This document shows, piece after piece, positions 36,465 through 46,136 of a stretch of DNA of 64,000 bases. Each line of letters opens with the position of its first letter. Positions within the stretch are counted from its first letter, which is position 1. The DNA lies in the NCBI RefSeq assembly GCF_002813455.1, contig NZ_PHHE01000001.1, positions 310,001-374,000 on the forward strand, given 5' to 3'. The translations under genes were made by a program, and so were the position numbers. This DNA comes from Pseudomonas baetica. GTDB lineage: Bacteria; Pseudomonadota; Gammaproteobacteria; Pseudomonadales; Pseudomonadaceae. The notes beneath the pieces are model-generated. The model ran no database searches and was not told the origin of the DNA. It saw only the letters and a program-made list of their open reading frames with translations.

Positions 36465-37624
36465 AGCGTGTTCCTCAAGGTTTGCAGGTGGGCGACCTGA
36501 CGGCTGAACTCGGCGCTGGACAGACGCTGATGGGTTCGAGGCGTCAGGGCCTGACTGATGGCGCGGGTCGGTTGCCGGCTCAGGCGCGACAGCACCAGCC
36601 ATTGTTCGGCAACGTTCAATTGGTCGAAGCCGGGATGGCGGCGGCGGGCGCGACGTAACACGTCCTGTTGCAGGGCCAGCAGCAATGTGTGCTGACCGTT
36701 ATGGCGCAGGATGAAATCGGCGCTGGCGCGCAGGTGTTCCTGTAGTTGTCGCCGGCCAATCGGTGCCGGTGCTTGCAGCGGGCCCTGGCGCACTCCGACG
36801 TGCCAGAGCCACAGACCGATGAGCGCTAGCAGGGCGACGATGGCTTGCGGGAAGTAGCGCCATAGCAGGGTCGCCAGGCCATCGTGTGCGGTGTTGTAGA
36901 TCAGCGTGACGTCGGTGTCGGCGCTCAGATACCACAGCAGCCAGGCGTTGTCGTACTCGGCGATGGCCGGGGCTTTCCACAATTCGGCGTCGGTGACCAC
37001 GGTGATCGAACCGAGGCTGTAGGGCAGTTGCATCATGTGTGTGGCCTTGGCGCTGTTGGCCCAGGCTTGCGCAAGGTTTTTCGGGTCGTCGAGGTGGAAG
37101 TCGGTGTCGAAGCCGGCGTAAGCCGGTGCCTCTTCATCTTCCAGATACAGTTTGGTCAGTGTCGGGTAAGGATCCTGCTCCACATCGGCCGGGGGATCTT
37201 TCAGTTCCTTGCTTAAGGACTGATGCAGTTGCACCCGATCAAGCAACAGGTCATTGCTTTGTCTGGTCTGTTCGTCCCACAGCGATTCGGCGACAAACAC
37301 CAGCCGCCCGCCAGCCCGGGTCCAGTTCAAGACTTGATCGACCTGACGCGGGGTCATCCGCGAGCGGTCGTTGAACAGCAGCAAGGTGTTGCCGCGTGGT
37401 TCGACATCCGGCAGCAGCGACAGGCTTTCGGCATGCGTGACATGGATGCCGCGCTCGCGCAAAAACATTTCCGCCGCCAGATACGGGTTGGCCTGCGCGG
37501 CGGGCGAGGGGCCGTGATCGATCTGCTCCTGATAAGGCCTGGCCAGCAGAAACAGATAAACGCTTAACGCCGCCAGCAGGGCGACGATCAGGCCGCCGAG
37601 CCACCACAGACTGCGCCGGCTCAA
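36461..37624 (-). CDS. DUF4350 membrane protein
   Basis: About 387 aa, with an N-terminal membrane segment (SLWWLGGLIVALLAALSVYLFLL) and a second near residue 265 (IVALLALIGLWLWHVGV). The middle part is a GATase-like extracytoplasmic domain (NTLLLFNDRSRMTPRQVDQVLNW) as in DUF4350. I prefer the TTG at 37624, which overlaps the previous stop by 4 bp (TTGA) with GGAG 8 nt upstream. A GTG at 37666 would give 401 aa. Function unknown; part of the six-gene overlapping operon. Confidence 0.85.
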
Positions 37625-39168
37625 CGCGATACTCCGTGACCGAACAAGGCGCGCCAGCCATCGCACAGTTCCTGTTGCAGAGGCGCCGCGGGTACGCGAT
37701 GCCCGTAAGCCATGTTTTGCCAGTGAGCGGTGAGGGTCCGGCTGAAGGCGAGCAGCTCCGGGCGCTGCAATTGTTCAACCCGCTTGAGCACCTGGTTTTC
37801 GGTGTCGGCGGCATTCAGCGGTAGATCAAAATCATGCAGCAAATGGCTGAGCAGACCCCGATAAAGCAGACTCAACGCCAGCCGTGGCTGACTCTGCCAG
37901 AGTTGTTCGGCGTGGGCGGCGATATCCTCGGGCAGGCTGTCACGGTTCAAATCCAGACCAAAAGCTTGCTGCGGCGCTGCTCGCCTGGTGCGGCTGGGCA
38001 GTTTCGGGCGACGACTGACGAACGCTTGCAGAAACTCGCGATAACGCCAGATCAACCCACCGAGCCCGGCAATCAATGCGCCCCACAGCAGTACTTCAAT
38101 TACCTTGGCCAAGGCATTGAGGTGTTGGCCGTCAAGCCAGCCCAGCAGGGTTTTCAGCCATTGCGGGGCTTCGCCGGGTTCCGCTGATTTGGCCGGGGCT
38201 GCCGGGTCCTCGCCAAAGCGATAGCGGGTGACGGACTCCTGGTTCTTGAACGGCGGTTGTTCGAGCAGTGCTTTGATGCTGTCGCGTGAGGCCTGGCTGG
38301 TCAGCGGCTGATTCAGCAAGCGCGGCGCCTGCGGGTTGCTGTCCGGCTCGGCCGCCCACACCGAGGGCACGTTCGGCAGCAGCAAGCACACCGCCAGCAG
38401 CACACCGAGCACGCTGCTGTTCAGGCGTTGGCGCAAGCGGCGGAACACCAGTTCAATGTCCCACGCCTCCAGTTGTGTGCGCCGATTCAGATACAGACTG
38501 AATCCGCAGGCCACATAAACCGGCTCCCACACCACCAGCACCAGCGCATAGAAAGCGTTGGTCAGGTGTTCCAGCCAGCGCCACGGGTGATCCGCTTCGA
38601 GGATCAGCGACTGCCAGTCCCAGTCGATTTCGATCTGCTGCGGCAACAGCATATAGAACAGCACCATCAAACCGATCCACAGCGCGGTCTCCAAATGCAC
38701 GCCGATGATGGTCAGCCACTGCGCGGCGCCGGCATTGCGTTGCAGCAGCACTTGCAGACGTTGTTGTCGGGCGTCGCCATTCAGACCTTCGAGTTGCACC
38801 ACCGGCATCACAAAACTGCGGCTCAAGCTCAAGCGGCGCCAGGTCAGGCTGGCCAGCAGTTGCGGTTTGAGCAGGCGCGGCCATTCACGCAGGGCTTGCC
38901 TGAGCGTTGGCGTTTCGCCAAACAGTGCTTTGGAGAGGATGTATAACGGCAGGCGTTCGTAGGCCGGTTTAAGCCACCAGAAGATAAACATTGCCAGCGA
39001 CGGCGAATTCCACAGCAACACACTGAGCAAGACGAACAGCGGCAGGGTGACGATCGCCCAACTGGTCATCAACAGGCGTCGATGCTGCTGGCTCATGAGC
39101 ACGCCCAGATCCATGGCTTCCCAGGTGGTACGCGGACGGATCACCACGGTGGCGTCACTCAGGCGCAT
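37621..39168 (-). CDS. DUF4129 membrane protein
   Basis: 515 aa with several hydrophobic segments in the first 280 residues, a loop of about 120 residues, another membrane segment (VLLWGALIAGLGGLIWRY) near residue 375, and a C-terminal cytosolic DUF4129 domain (SLLYRGLLSHLLHDFDLPLN). DUF4129 proteins occur with transglutaminase, DUF58 and MoxR genes; the biochemical role is unknown. The ATG at 39168 follows GAAGGAC. The start lies 14 bp inside the end of the SpoIIM-like gene. Confidence 0.87.
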   Translation of the reverse strand: MRLSDATVVIRPRTTWEAMDLGVLMSQQHRRLLMTSWAIVTLPLFVLLSVLLWNSPSLAMFIFWWLKPAYERLPLYILSKALFGETPTLRQALREWPRLLKPQLLASLTWRRLSLSRSFVMPVVQLEGLNGDARQQRLQVLLQRNAGAAQWLTIIGVHLETALWIGLMVLFYMLLPQQIEIDWDWQSLILEADHPWRWLEHLTNAFYALVLVVWEPVYVACGFSLYLNRRTQLEAWDIELVFRRLRQRLNSSVLGVLLAVCLLLPNVPSVWAAEPDSNPQAPRLLNQPLTSQASRDSIKALLEQPPFKNQESVTRYRFGEDPAAPAKSAEPGEAPQWLKTLLGWLDGQHLNALAKVIEVLLWGALIAGLGGLIWRYREFLQAFVSRRPKLPSRTRRAAPQQAFGLDLNRDSLPEDIAAHAEQLWQSQPRLALSLLYRGLLSHLLHDFDLPLNAADTENQVLKRVEQLQRPELLAFSRTLTAHWQNMAYGHRVPAAPLQQELCDGWRALFGHGVSR

Positions 39169-40132
39169 GGGGTGTCCTTCCGGCCAGCAACAAGTAGCTC
39201 GCCACCAACGCCCAGAGCGTGGCACCGACCAGGTATTTGGTCAGCGGTGCGACACTGGTTTTCGATGACCAATAAGCTTCGATGAACGCGGCGATCAGCA
39301 AGAACAGCATGACCCCGCAGATCAGTAATACGCTTTTGCGCGCGGCGCGTTTCAACGCTTCGGCGCGGGTCAGGCGTCCCGGCGCGATCAAGGCCCAGCC
39401 CAATTGCAGGCCCGCCGCGCCGGCCAGGGCAATGGCCGTCAGTTCGAACGCGCCATGGGCGATCACGAATGACCAGAAGGTCTGGCCAAAGCCGATTTCA
39501 CTCAGGTGCCCGGCCACCGCGCCGATGACCATACCGTTGTAAAACAGGAAAAACGCGCTGCCGACGCCCAGCAGCAAACCGCTGGCGAACGTCTGGAAGG
39601 CAATGCCGATGTTGTGCATCACGTAATAACCGAACATCACCCAGTCTTCGCTGGCCGCACGCTCGGCGGGGCGTCCGAGGTGACCGGCAACGGGGTCGTA
39701 CATGCCTTGCATTTCCCGCACCTGATCAGCGGGGATCAGGTTGTAGACCAGCTCGGGAAACAGATACACCAGCACTCCAACACCGATCAGACTGCCGAAA
39801 AACAACAGGCCGGCGGCTACCACAAAGTGCCATTCGGCGCGCACCAGCCGCGGGAAGTCGGCGAGAATGAAAGCAAGCAGGTTGGCACCGAGTCGACTGC
39901 GATGCCGATAAAGCTGTTGATGACCGCGCAGCACTTGCTGTTGCAACGAGTCGATGAGGAAACTGCTGTAACCGCGCTCCTGCGCCAACGCCAGCTGCTG
40001 GCAGAGACGGCGATAAGCCTTGGGGAAACCTGTCACTTGTGAAGTTTCCTTGCCGCGTTCGAGGCGTTCGAGGGCCAGCGCAAAACGCTCCCATTCGGCC
40101 TTGTGACGACTTTCGAAAAGACTTTGCTTCAT
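39155..40132 (-). CDS. Stage II sporulation protein M-like membrane protein (DUF95)
   Basis: 325 aa. A cytosolic N-terminal helical part (~100 residues, ESRHKAEWERFALALERLE) precedes five or six transmembrane helices. FASGLLLGVGSAFFLFYNGMVIG and FVIAHGAFELTAIALAGAAG are typical SpoIIM/DUF95 segments. In a non-sporulating Pseudomonas the role is unknown; the family is generally paired with RDD and MoxR genes. The ATG overlaps the RDD stop by 4 bp. Confidence 0.9.
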   Translation of the reverse strand: MKQSLFESRHKAEWERFALALERLERGKETSQVTGFPKAYRRLCQQLALAQERGYSSFLIDSLQQQVLRGHQQLYRHRSRLGANLLAFILADFPRLVRAEWHFVVAAGLLFFGSLIGVGVLVYLFPELVYNLIPADQVREMQGMYDPVAGHLGRPAERAASEDWVMFGYYVMHNIGIAFQTFASGLLLGVGSAFFLFYNGMVIGAVAGHLSEIGFGQTFWSFVIAHGAFELTAIALAGAAGLQLGWALIAPGRLTRAEALKRAARKSVLLICGVMLFLLIAAFIEAYWSSKTSVAPLTKYLVGATLWALVASYLLLAGRTPHAPE

Positions 40133-40842
40133 GTCGGGCCCAACAAACCACGGGCGATGCCGTTGAGTTCAGCGACGGCCTTGGGCGCAGAGATATGCAG
40201 TGGCTGGGCCAGCAGCGCCGCCAGCTCGTTGACCCGCGCCGGGGTCAGCTCGGTCTGACGCTCGGCGAATCCGAGCAGGGCGCGCTGTTCGCTGAGGGTC
40301 AGTGCAATCGGTGCGCGGCGGGGTTCGGCGGCGGGCAGTTGCGGGCGGGTGAGTCGCTGTTCGCTGTACACCACCAGTGTGCCGGCGGCGATGTCGCCCA
40401 GTCGTTTGAAGGTTGGATGTTGCAGGCAACTGATGGCGCCGAGAAAGTAGCCGAACGGCAGCAGATCGACAAAGCGCAACAGGTTGCGCAGCAAGGAGGC
40501 GGACCAGCCGATGTGGGTGCCGTCATCGTGTACCACGCGCAGGCCCATCCATTGTTTGCCCGGTGAGCGTCCTTGGCGCAGCACTTCAAACAGCACCATG
40601 TACCACCAGCTGATCGCGAACAACAACAGCGAGCCAAGGCCCATGCCGAGCTTGCCGAGAAACGCCAGGACGATAAACAGCACGCCCATGATCACGCCGC
40701 GCAGGCCCAGATCGATTGCGAACGCCATGGCCCGCACCATCAGCCCGGCCGGACGTAACGGCAAGTCGATGCCTTCCGGCGTTTCGACCTGATGCCGCGT
40801 ATCCAGCGGTGCTTTCCTTGGCGGTGCTGTGGGCTCGAGCAT
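40129..40842 (-). CDS. RDD family membrane protein
   Basis: 237 aa, first gene of the six-gene operon. Three hydrophobic segments, with LRPAGLMVRAMAFAIDLGLRG as the RDD core (Arg followed by Asp in the first helix), QGRSPGKQWMGLRVVHDDG as the second hallmark and LLRNLLRFVDLLPFGYFLG as the third. Substrate and function are unknown. The ATG at 40842 lies divergently from sbcB with a 180-bp gap, which must contain the operon promoter. Confidence 0.88.
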   Translation of the reverse strand: MLEPTAPPRKAPLDTRHQVETPEGIDLPLRPAGLMVRAMAFAIDLGLRGVIMGVLFIVLAFLGKLGMGLGSLLLFAISWWYMVLFEVLRQGRSPGKQWMGLRVVHDDGTHIGWSASLLRNLLRFVDLLPFGYFLGAISCLQHPTFKRLGDIAAGTLVVYSEQRLTRPQLPAAEPRRAPIALTLSEQRALLGFAERQTELTPARVNELAALLAQPLHISAPKAVAELNGIARGLLGPT

Positions 40843-41023
40843 GGGCTACCTGATGTTCGCCTGTTCGGGGTGCAAGTGAGTCCGATGCTAGCAGCCTCTC
40901 GGGGGAAAACGACATAACTATGTATTGCACCGCGTGTGGCCAGAGCTGCTTGAATGACGCGAGGCTGGCCGCGACCGCGGTTGAACGCCTAGACTTCGCC
41001 GATCTTCAGTTCAGGAACCGCCC

Positions 41024-42454
41024 GTGACTTCAATCTTCTGGTACGACTACGAAACCACCGGCATCAATCCCCGTTGCGACCGGCCGCTGCAGGTCGCCGG
41101 GATTCGCACCGACCATGAGCTCAACGAAATCGACGAGCCGGTCAATCTCTATTGCCAGCCCAGCGAAGACATCCTGCCGCATCCCGCCGCGTGCGCGATC
41201 ACCGGCATTACCCCGAGCCAGCTCGCCGCAAAGGGCTTGAGCGAAGCCGACTTCATGACCCGGGTGCACGCACAACTGGCAGCGCCCGGCACCTGTGGTG
41301 CGGGTTACAACACCTTGCGTTTCGACGACGAGATGACCCGCTACAGCTTGTACCGCAATTTCTTCGACCCGTACGCCCGCGAATGGCAGGGCGGCAACAG
41401 TCGCTGGGATCTGATTGATGTCGTGCGTGCCGCCTATGCGCTGCGCCCGGACGGTCTGGTCTGGCCGACCGATGACGAGGGCCGGGTAACGCTCAAGCTC
41501 GAACGCCTGACCGCTGCCAACAACATTGATCACGGCAACGCCCACGAAGCACTGTCCGACGTGCGCGCGACCATCGCGCTGGCGCGGCTGATCCGCGAGA
41601 AACAGCCCAAGCTGTATGACTGGCTGTTTCAGTTGCGCAGCAAGCAAAAGGTCATGGATCAGATTCGTCTGTTGCAGCCGCTGGTGCATATTTCCGGGCG
41701 TTTCTCAGCGGCGCGCAGTTATGTCGGCGTGGTGCTGCCGCTGGCCTGGCACCCGAAAAACCGCAACGCGTTGATCGTCTGCGACTTGCATCTGGATCCG
41801 CAGGGCCTGCTCGATCTGGATGCGCAAACCCTGCGCCAGCGCCTGTACACCCGCCGCGACGACTTGCTTGAGGGCGAGTTGCCGGTGCCGCTCAAGCTGA
41901 TTCATATCAATCGTTGCCCGGTGGTGGCCCCGTTGGCGGTACTGCGTGCCCAGGATCAGCAGAGGCTCGGTCTGGACATGGCGCTTTATCAGGAACGAGC
42001 GCTGCGACTAACTGACGCACAACAAGTTTGGAAAGATAAAGTTGCGGCGATTTATGTCAGCGAAGATTTCACCCCGAGCGAGGATCCGGAACAGCAGTTG
42101 TACGACGGATTTATCGGTGACCGCGATCGGCGTCTATGTGAGCAAGTGAGGACAGTCGACCCTGCGCACTTAGCGCAAGAACAATGGCCTTTCGATGATG
42201 AACGTTTGCCTGAATTACTCTTTCGCTATCGAGCGCGTAACTTTCCCGACACCTTGAGTTTTGAAGAGCAGGAACGCTGGCGGATATTTTGTCAGCAGCG
42301 TTTGTCCGTGCCTGAATGGGGCGCACCGAATACCTTGCAATCTTTTACAGAGGCTGCGGAGCAATGGATGCTTAGTGCGACACCGATGCAGAGAGCGGTA
42401 CTCGATGAATGGCAGAATTATGTCCAGGCATTACGCAAACGTTTGAATCTTTGA
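41024..42454 (+). CDS. sbcB: Exodeoxyribonuclease I
   Basis: A 3'-5' single-strand DNA exonuclease acting in recombination and mismatch repair. 476 aa, against 475 for the E. coli protein. The DEDDh active site is visible: FWYDYETTGI at the N-terminus, NTLRFDDEMTRY (second Asp) and HEALSDVRATIALA (His and last Asp). GTG start at 41024. It converges with mvaT on a shared hairpin terminator. It equals PA4316 by recalled synteny. Confidence 0.96.
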   Translation: MTSIFWYDYETTGINPRCDRPLQVAGIRTDHELNEIDEPVNLYCQPSEDILPHPAACAITGITPSQLAAKGLSEADFMTRVHAQLAAPGTCGAGYNTLRFDDEMTRYSLYRNFFDPYAREWQGGNSRWDLIDVVRAAYALRPDGLVWPTDDEGRVTLKLERLTAANNIDHGNAHEALSDVRATIALARLIREKQPKLYDWLFQLRSKQKVMDQIRLLQPLVHISGRFSAARSYVGVVLPLAWHPKNRNALIVCDLHLDPQGLLDLDAQTLRQRLYTRRDDLLEGELPVPLKLIHINRCPVVAPLAVLRAQDQQRLGLDMALYQERALRLTDAQQVWKDKVAAIYVSEDFTPSEDPEQQLYDGFIGDRDRRLCEQVRTVDPAHLAQEQWPFDDERLPELLFRYRARNFPDTLSFEEQERWRIFCQQRLSVPEWGAPNTLQSFTEAAEQWMLSATPMQRAVLDEWQNYVQALRKRLNL

Positions 42455-42492
42455 AATCGAACATGACCGCGGGCAAATTCCGTGGATAAAAA

Positions 42493-42516
42493 AAACGCCA
42501 GCTTTCGCTGGCGTTT
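42493..42516. terminator. Shared bidirectional terminator sbcB / mvaT
   Basis: A 10-bp perfect stem AAACGCCAGC/GCTGGCGTTT around TTTC has an A run before it and T's after. It lies 39 bp after the sbcB stop and 38 bp after the mvaT stop, so it can serve both transcripts. Confidence 0.92.
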
Positions 42517-42553
42517 CTGTTCGCGGCAGATGAGTCTGCGACGGCGCTGCGGC

Positions 42554-42931
42554 TTAGCCCAGCAGGGTAGCCCAGCCTTCAACCACGTCACCGCCCCACT
42601 TGGCTTTCCACTCTTTCAGAGTTTTGTGGTTGCCACCTTTGGTTTCGATGACTTCGCCGTTGTGCGGGTTTTTGTATTGTTTAACTTTGCGGGCACGCTT
42701 GGTGCCGGTCGCTTTTACTGCGCCGCCGCGTGGCGCCTTGGTTTTGGATTCTGGATCCAGCAGGGCGATGATGTCACGCAGGGACTTGGAGTATTCGCCC
42801 ATCAGGGTGCGCAGTTTGCCTTCGAATTCCAGCTCGGTTTGCAGTTTGTCGTCTTGCGACAGGTTCTTCAAACGGGCTTGCAGCTCTTTGATAGCTTCTT
42901 CGGTGGCGCGATATTCGTTGATCAAGGACAT
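42554..42931 (-). CDS. mvaT: MvaT-family H-NS-like nucleoid protein
   Basis: A xenogeneic silencer that binds AT-rich DNA and represses acquired genes, phage and surface genes. 125 aa: an N-terminal coiled-coil oligomerisation part (MSLINEYRATEEAIKELQARL to about residue 60) and a C-terminal DNA-binding part with KGGNHKTLKEWKAKWG. The ATG at 42931 has AAGGTAG upstream; longer starts are rejected. It is preceded by a good sigma-70 promoter. By sequence it is MvaT/TurA rather than MvaU. It is a plausible repressor of the AT-rich part of the toxin region 20 kb away (inference). Confidence 0.94.
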   Translation of the reverse strand: MSLINEYRATEEAIKELQARLKNLSQDDKLQTELEFEGKLRTLMGEYSKSLRDIIALLDPESKTKAPRGGAVKATGTKRARKVKQYKNPHNGEVIETKGGNHKTLKEWKAKWGGDVVEGWATLLG

Positions 42932-43269
42932 GGGAACTACCTTATGTGGAGGCTTTGGATGGCAGGGTACAGTGTCGCAATAATAGTCAGGCTGTTTCAT
43001 CAAGTAAACATTTAACCGGGGTTTTTATTTGAATTAGTTACGAAGAACAGCCGTAAATTGAATGTTCAGTTAAATAGTGTGATGCAGTCAGCACAGATAT
43101 TCACAATTGCCTGGGCGGCGGTGCCATTGATCGGCCATGACGCAGGTGATTACTCTGCCAAATCAGCATAAGTCGTAAGGACTTTGCTGGCAGTGCTGAT
43201 CAATACTGCAGTTTTGCTGCGCAGTCGCTAGAATGGCGGCCTTTGCGAAAGTTCTGGAGTTTCCCCCTC
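42932..43269. other. Divergent intergenic region mvaT / purU
   Basis: This 338-bp gap is AT-rich in its left part, where the mvaT promoter lies. The right end has TAGAAT (43229-43234) as a possible purU -10 and GGAG before the purU start. No coding sequence is seen. Confidence 0.55.
42980..43008 (-). promoter_or_regulatory. Sigma-70 promoter of mvaT
   Basis: On the minus strand TTTACT (43003-43008) and TATTAT (42980-42985) are separated by 17 bp. Transcription would start near 42973, leaving a leader of about 40 nt before the mvaT ATG. Confidence 0.7.
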
Positions 43270-44118
43270 ATGCGCACTTTTCGGCTGGTGATCTCTTGCC
43301 CGGACCGCGTTGGCATTGTTGCCAAAGTCAGTAATTTTCTGGCATCCCACAACGGCTGGATCACCGAAGCGAGCCACCATTCGGACAATCAGGTCGGCTG
43401 GTTCTTCATGCGTCACGAAATTCGTGCCGATTCGCTGCCTTTCGGTATTGAAGTCCTGCGCGAGAAGTTTGCGCCGATCGCCGAAGAGTTTTCGATGGAC
43501 TGGCGTATTACCGACACTGAGCAGAAAAAGCGTGTCGTGCTGATGGCCAGCCGCGAATCCCACTGCCTGGCCGACCTGCTGCACCGCTGGCACAGCGATG
43601 AACTGGACTGCGAAATCTCCTGCGTGATTTCCAACCACGACGACCTGCGCAGCATGGTCGAGTGGCACGGCATTCCTTACTACCATGTCCCGGTCAATCC
43701 GCAGGACAAGCAACCGGCCTTCGACGAAGTGTCGCGTCTGGTCAAACAGCACGATGCCGAAGTGGTGGTACTGGCGCGCTACATGCAAATCCTGCCGCCG
43801 GACATGTGCCGCGAATATGCGCACAAGGTCATCAACATTCACCACAGCTTCCTGCCATCGTTCGTCGGCGCCAAGCCATACCACCAGGCCTCCCTGCGTG
43901 GGGTGAAGCTGATCGGTGCGACCTGCCATTACGTGACCGAAGAGCTCGATGCCGGTCCGATCATCGAGCAGGACGTTGTGCGCGTCAGCCACAGCGACAG
44001 CATCGAAGACATGGTGCGGTTCGGCCGTGACGTCGAGAAGATGGTGCTGGCACGCGGCTTGCGTTATCACCTGGAAGATCGCGTGCTGGTGCACGGCAAC
44101 AAGACCGTGGTGTTCTGA
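43270..44118 (+). CDS. purU: Formyltetrahydrofolate deformylase
   Basis: It hydrolyses 10-formyl-THF to THF and formate, balancing one-carbon pools. 282 aa: an N-terminal ACT domain (LVISCPDRVGIVAKVSNFLA) and a C-terminal formyltransferase-like domain with INIHHSFLPSFVGAKPYHQA and TCHYVTEELDAGPIIEQ, which hold the conserved His and Asp. The start at 43270 (MRTFRLV) has GGAG upstream; an ATG nine codons earlier is rejected. It equals purU1 (PA4314) by recalled synteny. Confidence 0.95.
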   Translation: MRTFRLVISCPDRVGIVAKVSNFLASHNGWITEASHHSDNQVGWFFMRHEIRADSLPFGIEVLREKFAPIAEEFSMDWRITDTEQKKRVVLMASRESHCLADLLHRWHSDELDCEISCVISNHDDLRSMVEWHGIPYYHVPVNPQDKQPAFDEVSRLVKQHDAEVVVLARYMQILPPDMCREYAHKVINIHHSFLPSFVGAKPYHQASLRGVKLIGATCHYVTEELDAGPIIEQDVVRVSHSDSIEDMVRFGRDVEKMVLARGLRYHLEDRVLVHGNKTVVF

Positions 44119-44140
44119 TCGAACCATTTGACGGTTGAAA

Positions 44141-44178
44141 AACGAAGGGCTTGGGCGTTGAGTCGTCCAGGCCCTTCG
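44141..44178 (+). terminator. Terminator of purU
   Basis: A long hairpin: CGAAGGGC pairs with GCCCTTCG, and inside it TGGGCG pairs with CGTCCA around a 6-nt loop. A short T-rich tract follows. It starts 22 bp past the purU stop. Confidence 0.75.
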
Positions 44179-44204
44179 TCGTTTCAGAATCCGAGGACAT
44201 GCCG

Positions 44205-44399
44205 ATGACCGATCCACTGGACAAAGCCACGTCCAAAGCGCCCGCAACATTGGGCGAGGGCTGTTTGAGTCGCTATGACCCGGATGACATGAGCCCGGAA
44301 GATGGCACCGAGTTTCCCGGGGCTGCCGAGTTGTGGGAGCAAATCAAGGACGAACAGCCAGCGCCTAAGAAGCCTGCCGGACCTTCATCAGCTTCCTGA
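44205..44399 (+). CDS. Small acidic hypothetical protein
   Basis: 64 aa, MTDPLDKATSKAPATLGEG then CLSRYDPDDMSPEDGTEFPG. No family recognised. It is polar, acidic and probably partly disordered. Two ATGs lie 6 bp apart; I favour 44205, which is 7 nt behind AGGA, over 44199. Its last 35 bp overlap the convergent UPF0104 gene. Coding status rests on the ribosome-binding site and plausible composition. Confidence 0.6.
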   Translation: MTDPLDKATSKAPATLGEGCLSRYDPDDMSPEDGTEFPGAAELWEQIKDEQPAPKKPAGPSSAS

Positions 44400-45363
44400 G
44401 CAACGGCCGCCCGAGCATCAGCACAAACACCGGCCCGCCCACCACCAGATAGAAATAGAACGTCACCACCCGCCAGATCAGAATCGCCGCCGCCGCGGTG
44501 GATTTGCCGACCATGGGCGCCAACAGCGCCGCCGAGGTCAGCTCTGCCGCGCCTGCACCACCGGGCAACAGACTGAACTGTCCGGCGCCCAGCGAAAGCA
44601 TCTGCACCAGAAAGCTCCACGCCCACTGCAAATCCGCTCCCAGCCCGCGCAGCGCCAGGTACAGCACGCTATAGCGCAGTAGCCAATGCACGCAGGTCAA
44701 AGCAAACACTTTGCTCAAGGTCTGCCAAGGCAACTTCAACGTGTCGATAAACGCTGCGAGAAAATGCAGCAGCTTGCGCGCCCAGCGGCGGCGCGTGGCG
44801 GGGCGCACGTTCATGCGGGCCAGCAGGCGTCCGCTCAGGCGTATCAGAGGGCGGTGGTAGCGCGCCAGCAGCACGCAACTGCACAAACCGCCGAACAACG
44901 ACACGGCGCTGACAATCAATAACCATTCCATGCGGTCGCTGAGGTGCTGGAACAGCGCGTAAATCAGAATCCCGCTGAGGGCGCAGAGGAAAAACAGCAA
45001 GTCGCTCAACTGATCCATGGCAAACACCGCGCTGCCCCTGGCCGGGCGCACGCCGCAACGGGCGAGCAATGCCATGATCGTCAGCGGCCCGCCGCTGCCG
45101 CCGGGTGTCGCGCAATAGGCGAACTCGGCGGCCATGACCACGCCGAGGCTTTTCATCGGCGTGACGCGATCGCGTTGATCACCGAGCAGCAAGCGCAGGC
45201 GCAGGGTGTTGATGCCCCAGCACAGCAGGATCATGCCGAACATGATCAGCAGCCAATCCAGCGGAAAGCTTTGCAGGCGCGCCCAGATCTCGCTGCCACC
45301 GAGCAGCAGCGGGATCAGCACCGCCGCGAGCAGGCCGATCAACAAGACAATGCCACGACTCAT
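44365..45363 (-). CDS. UPF0104 / lysylphosphatidylglycerol synthase-like membrane protein
   Basis: 332 aa with about seven or eight hydrophobic segments, matching the YbhN/MprF flippase-type domain (EFAYCATPGGSGGPLTIMALL; SLLPGGAGAAELTSAALL). It lacks the synthase half of MprF, so a lipid-translocating rather than amino-acylating role is likely (family inference). The start overlaps the deacetylase-like gene stop by 4 bp. The set glycosyltransferase / DUF2334 / UPF0104 looks like one operon acting on a membrane glycolipid. Confidence 0.88.
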   Translation of the reverse strand: MSRGIVLLIGLLAAVLIPLLLGGSEIWARLQSFPLDWLLIMFGMILLCWGINTLRLRLLLGDQRDRVTPMKSLGVVMAAEFAYCATPGGSGGPLTIMALLARCGVRPARGSAVFAMDQLSDLLFFLCALSGILIYALFQHLSDRMEWLLIVSAVSLFGGLCSCVLLARYHRPLIRLSGRLLARMNVRPATRRRWARKLLHFLAAFIDTLKLPWQTLSKVFALTCVHWLLRYSVLYLALRGLGADLQWAWSFLVQMLSLGAGQFSLLPGGAGAAELTSAALLAPMVGKSTAAAAILIWRVVTFYFYLVVGGPVFVLMLGRPLLRKLMKVRQAS

Positions 45364-46136
45364 GCGGCGCGTTCCTGTCGATCGCGCTGTTGGGCGAGCC
45401 AGTTCACTTTGGTCATCGGTACTCGTCCTTCATTGAGCAGTCGTTCGAGCGTGTTCAGCCAGTAATGGCGGGAGAATTCGTGGCGCATGTCCACCGGGTG
45501 CAAGCCTAGCCGAATCACCGGCGCCTGGCGCCACTGCTGTTCGCGCTGGTCGCTGATGATCTTCGATAAACCGCGCCGCCACGCACTGCGGGCACTCCAG
45601 ACCAGTCCCGGCGCATCGATTGCAGAGAAATCCGGCAAGCGATAAAGATACTGCGGATCACTGGTGTAGCGCAGCGGCAATTGGCGCAGTGCCTCACGCG
45701 TGCCGTCGCTCATCAGCCAGGCCGGGGCAACGAAGCCATGCAGCGGCCAGTCGTAGCGCTGAAACAACTCAATGCCGGCGCGCAGTCGGGCGAGAGCGGC
45801 GTCGCGAGACAAGCGATAGAACTCGCCTTCATGAGTATAAATGCGCCGCATGAACCAGTCGCGCGGCGTGGTCGGCCGCGGTTCCTGGTCATCATGAAAA
45901 TAGCCGTGCAGGACCAACTCATCGCCACGGCTGAGGCGCGCGCTCAGTAGTCGGCGCAAATCTGCGTGGGCATCGAGGCTGTCGTGGCGATGGAAATCCG
46001 GCACTACCAGCCAGGTCATCGGTACTTCGCCCAAGGCATCGACGGCCTCGACAAACGGTCGATAATCGGCCCAGGTCGACGGGGCCACGTCGTGCAGCAC
46101 CAGCAGCACGGCCGGGCGATTGAGCGAGTCAGCCAT
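45360..46136 (-). CDS. DUF2334 polysaccharide deacetylase-like protein
   Basis: 258 aa. A NodB-like fold is suggested by VLLVLHDVAPSTWADY near the start, DELVLHGYFHDDQ in the middle (metal-binding His/Asp) and RLGLHPVDMRH near the end. DUF2334 proteins are predicted deacetylases with unproven substrates. ATG 46136 (MADSLNRP) overlaps the end of the glycosyltransferase gene by 8 bp, and its stop overlaps the next start by 4 bp, so all three are coupled. Confidence 0.87.
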   Translation of the reverse strand: MADSLNRPAVLLVLHDVAPSTWADYRPFVEAVDALGEVPMTWLVVPDFHRHDSLDAHADLRRLLSARLSRGDELVLHGYFHDDQEPRPTTPRDWFMRRIYTHEGEFYRLSRDAALARLRAGIELFQRYDWPLHGFVAPAWLMSDGTREALRQLPLRYTSDPQYLYRLPDFSAIDAPGLVWSARSAWRRGLSKIISDQREQQWRQAPVIRLGLHPVDMRHEFSRHYWLNTLERLLNEGRVPMTKVNWLAQQRDRQERAA